DNA of 13,405 nt from an uncultured Burkholderiales bacterium. Lineage in GTDB: Bacteria > Pseudomonadota > Gammaproteobacteria > Burkholderiales > Burkholderiaceae_C. The translations under genes were made by a program, and so were the position numbers. The stretch lies in contig CAIODK010000032.1 in assembly GCA_903856995.1 (NCBI GenBank), positions 1 through 13,405 of the forward strand, in the 5' to 3' direction. A model generated the notes under the pieces. That model made no database searches. It was given only the letters and a program-made list of their open reading frames with translations, and was not told where the DNA came from. Of the stretch, positions 11,983 to 13,405 are shown in pieces; position 1 is the first letter of the stretch; the number at the start of each line of letters is the position of its first letter.

Positions 11983-13405
11983 TTAACGGGCAGGCTTGTC
12001 AAAGCCTGACGCCCATTTGCGTTTCATCCATTCGGACAAATCGTCCAAATAGCAGTACACAACGGGAACGACCACTAAAGTAAGCAAAGACGAGGTAATC
12101 ACCCCACCAATCACGGCTTGCCCCATCGGCGCGCGCTGCTCAGAACCTTCGGACATCGCAAATGCCAGAGGCACCATACCGAAAATCATGGCCAGGGTGG
12201 TCATCAAGATGGGCCGTAAACGGACCTCGGCGGCCAGCAGCAAGGCATCGTGACGGCTCAGGCCCGGCTTGAACGAGCCATCGGGCTGTTCTTGAGGTTC
12301 ACGGGAGCGGATGGCAAAGTCGACCAGCAAAATTGCGTTCTTGGTGACCAAGCCCATCAGCATGATGACGCCAATGACCGAAAACATCGACAAGCTGGAG
12401 CCAAATAACAACAAGGCCAGCACCACGCCAATCAGAGTAAGTGGCAAGGCCGTCATCAAGGCCATGGGTTGCAAAAAGCTCTTGAACTGACTGGCCAGAA
12501 TCATGTAGATGAAAACGATCGCCAACACGAGTGCCGAAATGGCATAGCCAAATGACTCTTGCATGTTCTTGGTGGACCCGCTGAATTGGTAGCGGTAGCC
12601 GGGTGGCATTTGGATGCTGTCCATGGCTTTGCGAATGTCTGCCGATACCTCACCCGCTGAGCGGTTGTACACGTTGGCATTGATGGCCACTTCGCGCATC
12701 AAATCGCGGCGGTTGATTTGGTTGGGCCCTGTGCCTTCTTCGACTTTGGCCACTTGGTTCAAACGCGCTATGCGGGGGCTGCCGTCGGCGTTGATGCCAA
12801 TGGTGAACGGCAGTCGCTCTAAGTCTTGCAAAGCGTTGCGGGCGCTGGGGGCCAAGCGCACGTTCACGTCGTAGGTTTGGTCATCGGCCGCACGCCAGTT
12901 GGTCACGGTTTGTCCGGCCACCAAGATGCGCAGTTGGTTACCGATAGAGCCGAGTGACAAGCCAAAGTCATTCGCCGCTTCGCGCTGCACCTTCACGTCG
13001 ATGGTGGGCTTGTTGGGCTTCACACTGGAGTCCAAATCAACCAAACCAGGGATGTGCCGAATTTTGGCCATCGCTTGCGTGGTCAGGCGTTCTAGCTCGC
13101 GCAAGTCACTGCCTTGCAGTGAGAACTCCACTTGTTTGTTGCCACCTACGGCATCCAGCAAACCAGCGTGTGTGACGGTGATGCCCGGTACGCGAAGTAG
13201 TCGCTCGCGCAGTGCGGCAGACATTTGGTCCACATTGCGTTGGCGGTCCTTGCGGTCGACCAAGCGCACATAAATGCTGGCGTACATCTTTCCGTTGGCT
13301 GCGCCCGTGTTGATGGTGGACAGCGTGTAGCGCACCTCTGGGAACTCGCGGATGATGGCCTCGACCTGCTTGGCTTTGGACTCTGTGACTTCAAGCGAAG
13401 AGCCC
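11983..13405 (-). CDS. RND (HAE1/AcrB-type) efflux transporter, C-terminal part (5' end beyond the right edge)
   Basis: The reading frame stays open to the right edge. It reads GSSLEVTESKAKQVEAI from 13404 and continues through the GTG at 13335, so that internal GTG is not the start. About 473 residues are visible of a usual 1020-1080. The first ~250 are periplasmic porter and docking sequence. Then come the last membrane helices: LVLAIVFIYMILASQF, MALMTALPLTLIGVVLALLL, GVIMLMGLVTKNAILLVDFA (with the Lys of the proton-relay helix), PILMTTLAMIFGMVPLAF and VITSSLLTLVVVPVVYCYL. The protein is an inner-membrane proton-driven drug or solvent exporter of the HAE1 group rather than a heavy-metal CusA type, judging from the TKNAILLVDFA helix. 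The membrane-fusion partner should lie upstream, outside the window. No terminator separates it from the methyltransferase gene. The stop is TAA at 11983-11985. Confidence 0.93.
   Translation of the reverse strand, partial: GSSLEVTESKAKQVEAIIREFPEVRYTLSTINTGAANGKMYASIYVRLVDRKDRQRNVDQMSAALRERLLRVPGITVTHAGLLDAVGGNKQVEFSLQGSDLRELERLTTQAMAKIRHIPGLVDLDSSVKPNKPTIDVKVQREAANDFGLSLGSIGNQLRILVAGQTVTNWRAADDQTYDVNVRLAPSARNALQDLERLPFTIGINADGSPRIARLNQVAKVEEGTGPNQINRRDLMREVAINANVYNRSAGEVSADIRKAMDSIQMPPGYRYQFSGSTKNMQESFGYAISALVLAIVFIYMILASQFKSFLQPMALMTALPLTLIGVVLALLLFGSSLSMFSVIGVIMLMGLVTKNAILLVDFAIRSREPQEQPDGSFKPGLSRHDALLLAAEVRLRPILMTTLAMIFGMVPLAFAMSEGSEQRAPMGQAVIGGVITSSLLTLVVVPVVYCYLDDLSEWMKRKWASGFDKPAR

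Noticed and set aside
13335..13335. GTG at 13335 as the start of the RND gene
   Set aside because: The frame is open to the window edge and the upstream residues match RND sequence, so the gene is 5'-truncated, not short.

Overview
The window reads as a piece of chromosome from a betaproteobacterium, most likely Burkholderiales and probably Comamonadaceae. This rests on a Bug/TctC-type solute-binding protein next to a fumarylacetoacetate-hydrolase-family enzyme, a glycine-rich RRM protein, and an LPS heptosyltransferase/Kdo-transferase pair beside a TolC/rhodanese/PIMT-like cluster. It is an inference from protein flavour, not a database match. There is no rRNA, tRNA, CRISPR array, insertion sequence or phage gene. 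Genes are dense and ordinary, apart from a looser and visibly more AT-rich first ~2.4 kb.

Left part (1-2400): an XdhC/CoxI-family maturation factor, truncated by the left edge (minus strand), is divergent from a secreted alpha/beta-hydrolase-like protein of unknown substrate. Next comes a small RRM protein with a Gly-rich tandem-repeat tail. Its 5' region holds a consensus DnaA box inside a perfect inverted repeat, then a leader hairpin, and the gene ends at a very strong terminator. That terminator also serves a small convergent ORF of unknown function (81 aa).

Middle part, minus strand (2397-5750), in transcription order: an O6-methylguanine-DNA methyltransferase, a DMT/EamA permease coupled to it by ATGA, a FAH-family hydrolase with a GTG start, and a Bug/TctC periplasmic binding protein. 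The last two look like a small catabolic uptake-plus-cleavage unit. The first two are translationally coupled.

Plus strand (5845-9553): a tight envelope-sugar operon of phosphomannomutase/phosphoglucomutase, heptosyltransferase I (waaC) and Kdo transferase (waaA). It is joined by a TTGA stop/start overlap and an ATGA overlap. Together these genes supply hexose-1-phosphates and build the lipid A-Kdo-heptose inner core. The -10-like TACAAT sits so close to the first ATG, with no Shine-Dalgarno, that a leaderless message is plausible.

Right part, minus strand (9550-13405), in transcription order: the C-terminal part of an HAE1/AcrB-type RND pump (5' end beyond the right edge), a PIMT-like methyltransferase, a single-domain rhodanese and a TolC-family outer-membrane channel. 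The spacings are 41, 9 and 16 bp, so they are probably co-transcribed. The channel is separated from its likely pump by two small cytoplasmic enzymes. The methyltransferase departs from classical Pcm at the substrate-side motif. waaA and tolC converge and share stop-codon bases, leaving no room for an intergenic terminator.

I see no convincing wholly new system. The most worthwhile leads are the RND/PIMT-like/rhodanese/TolC arrangement, the DnaA-box hairpin upstream of the RRM gene, the leaderless phosphomannomutase candidate and the two uncharacterised ORFs.
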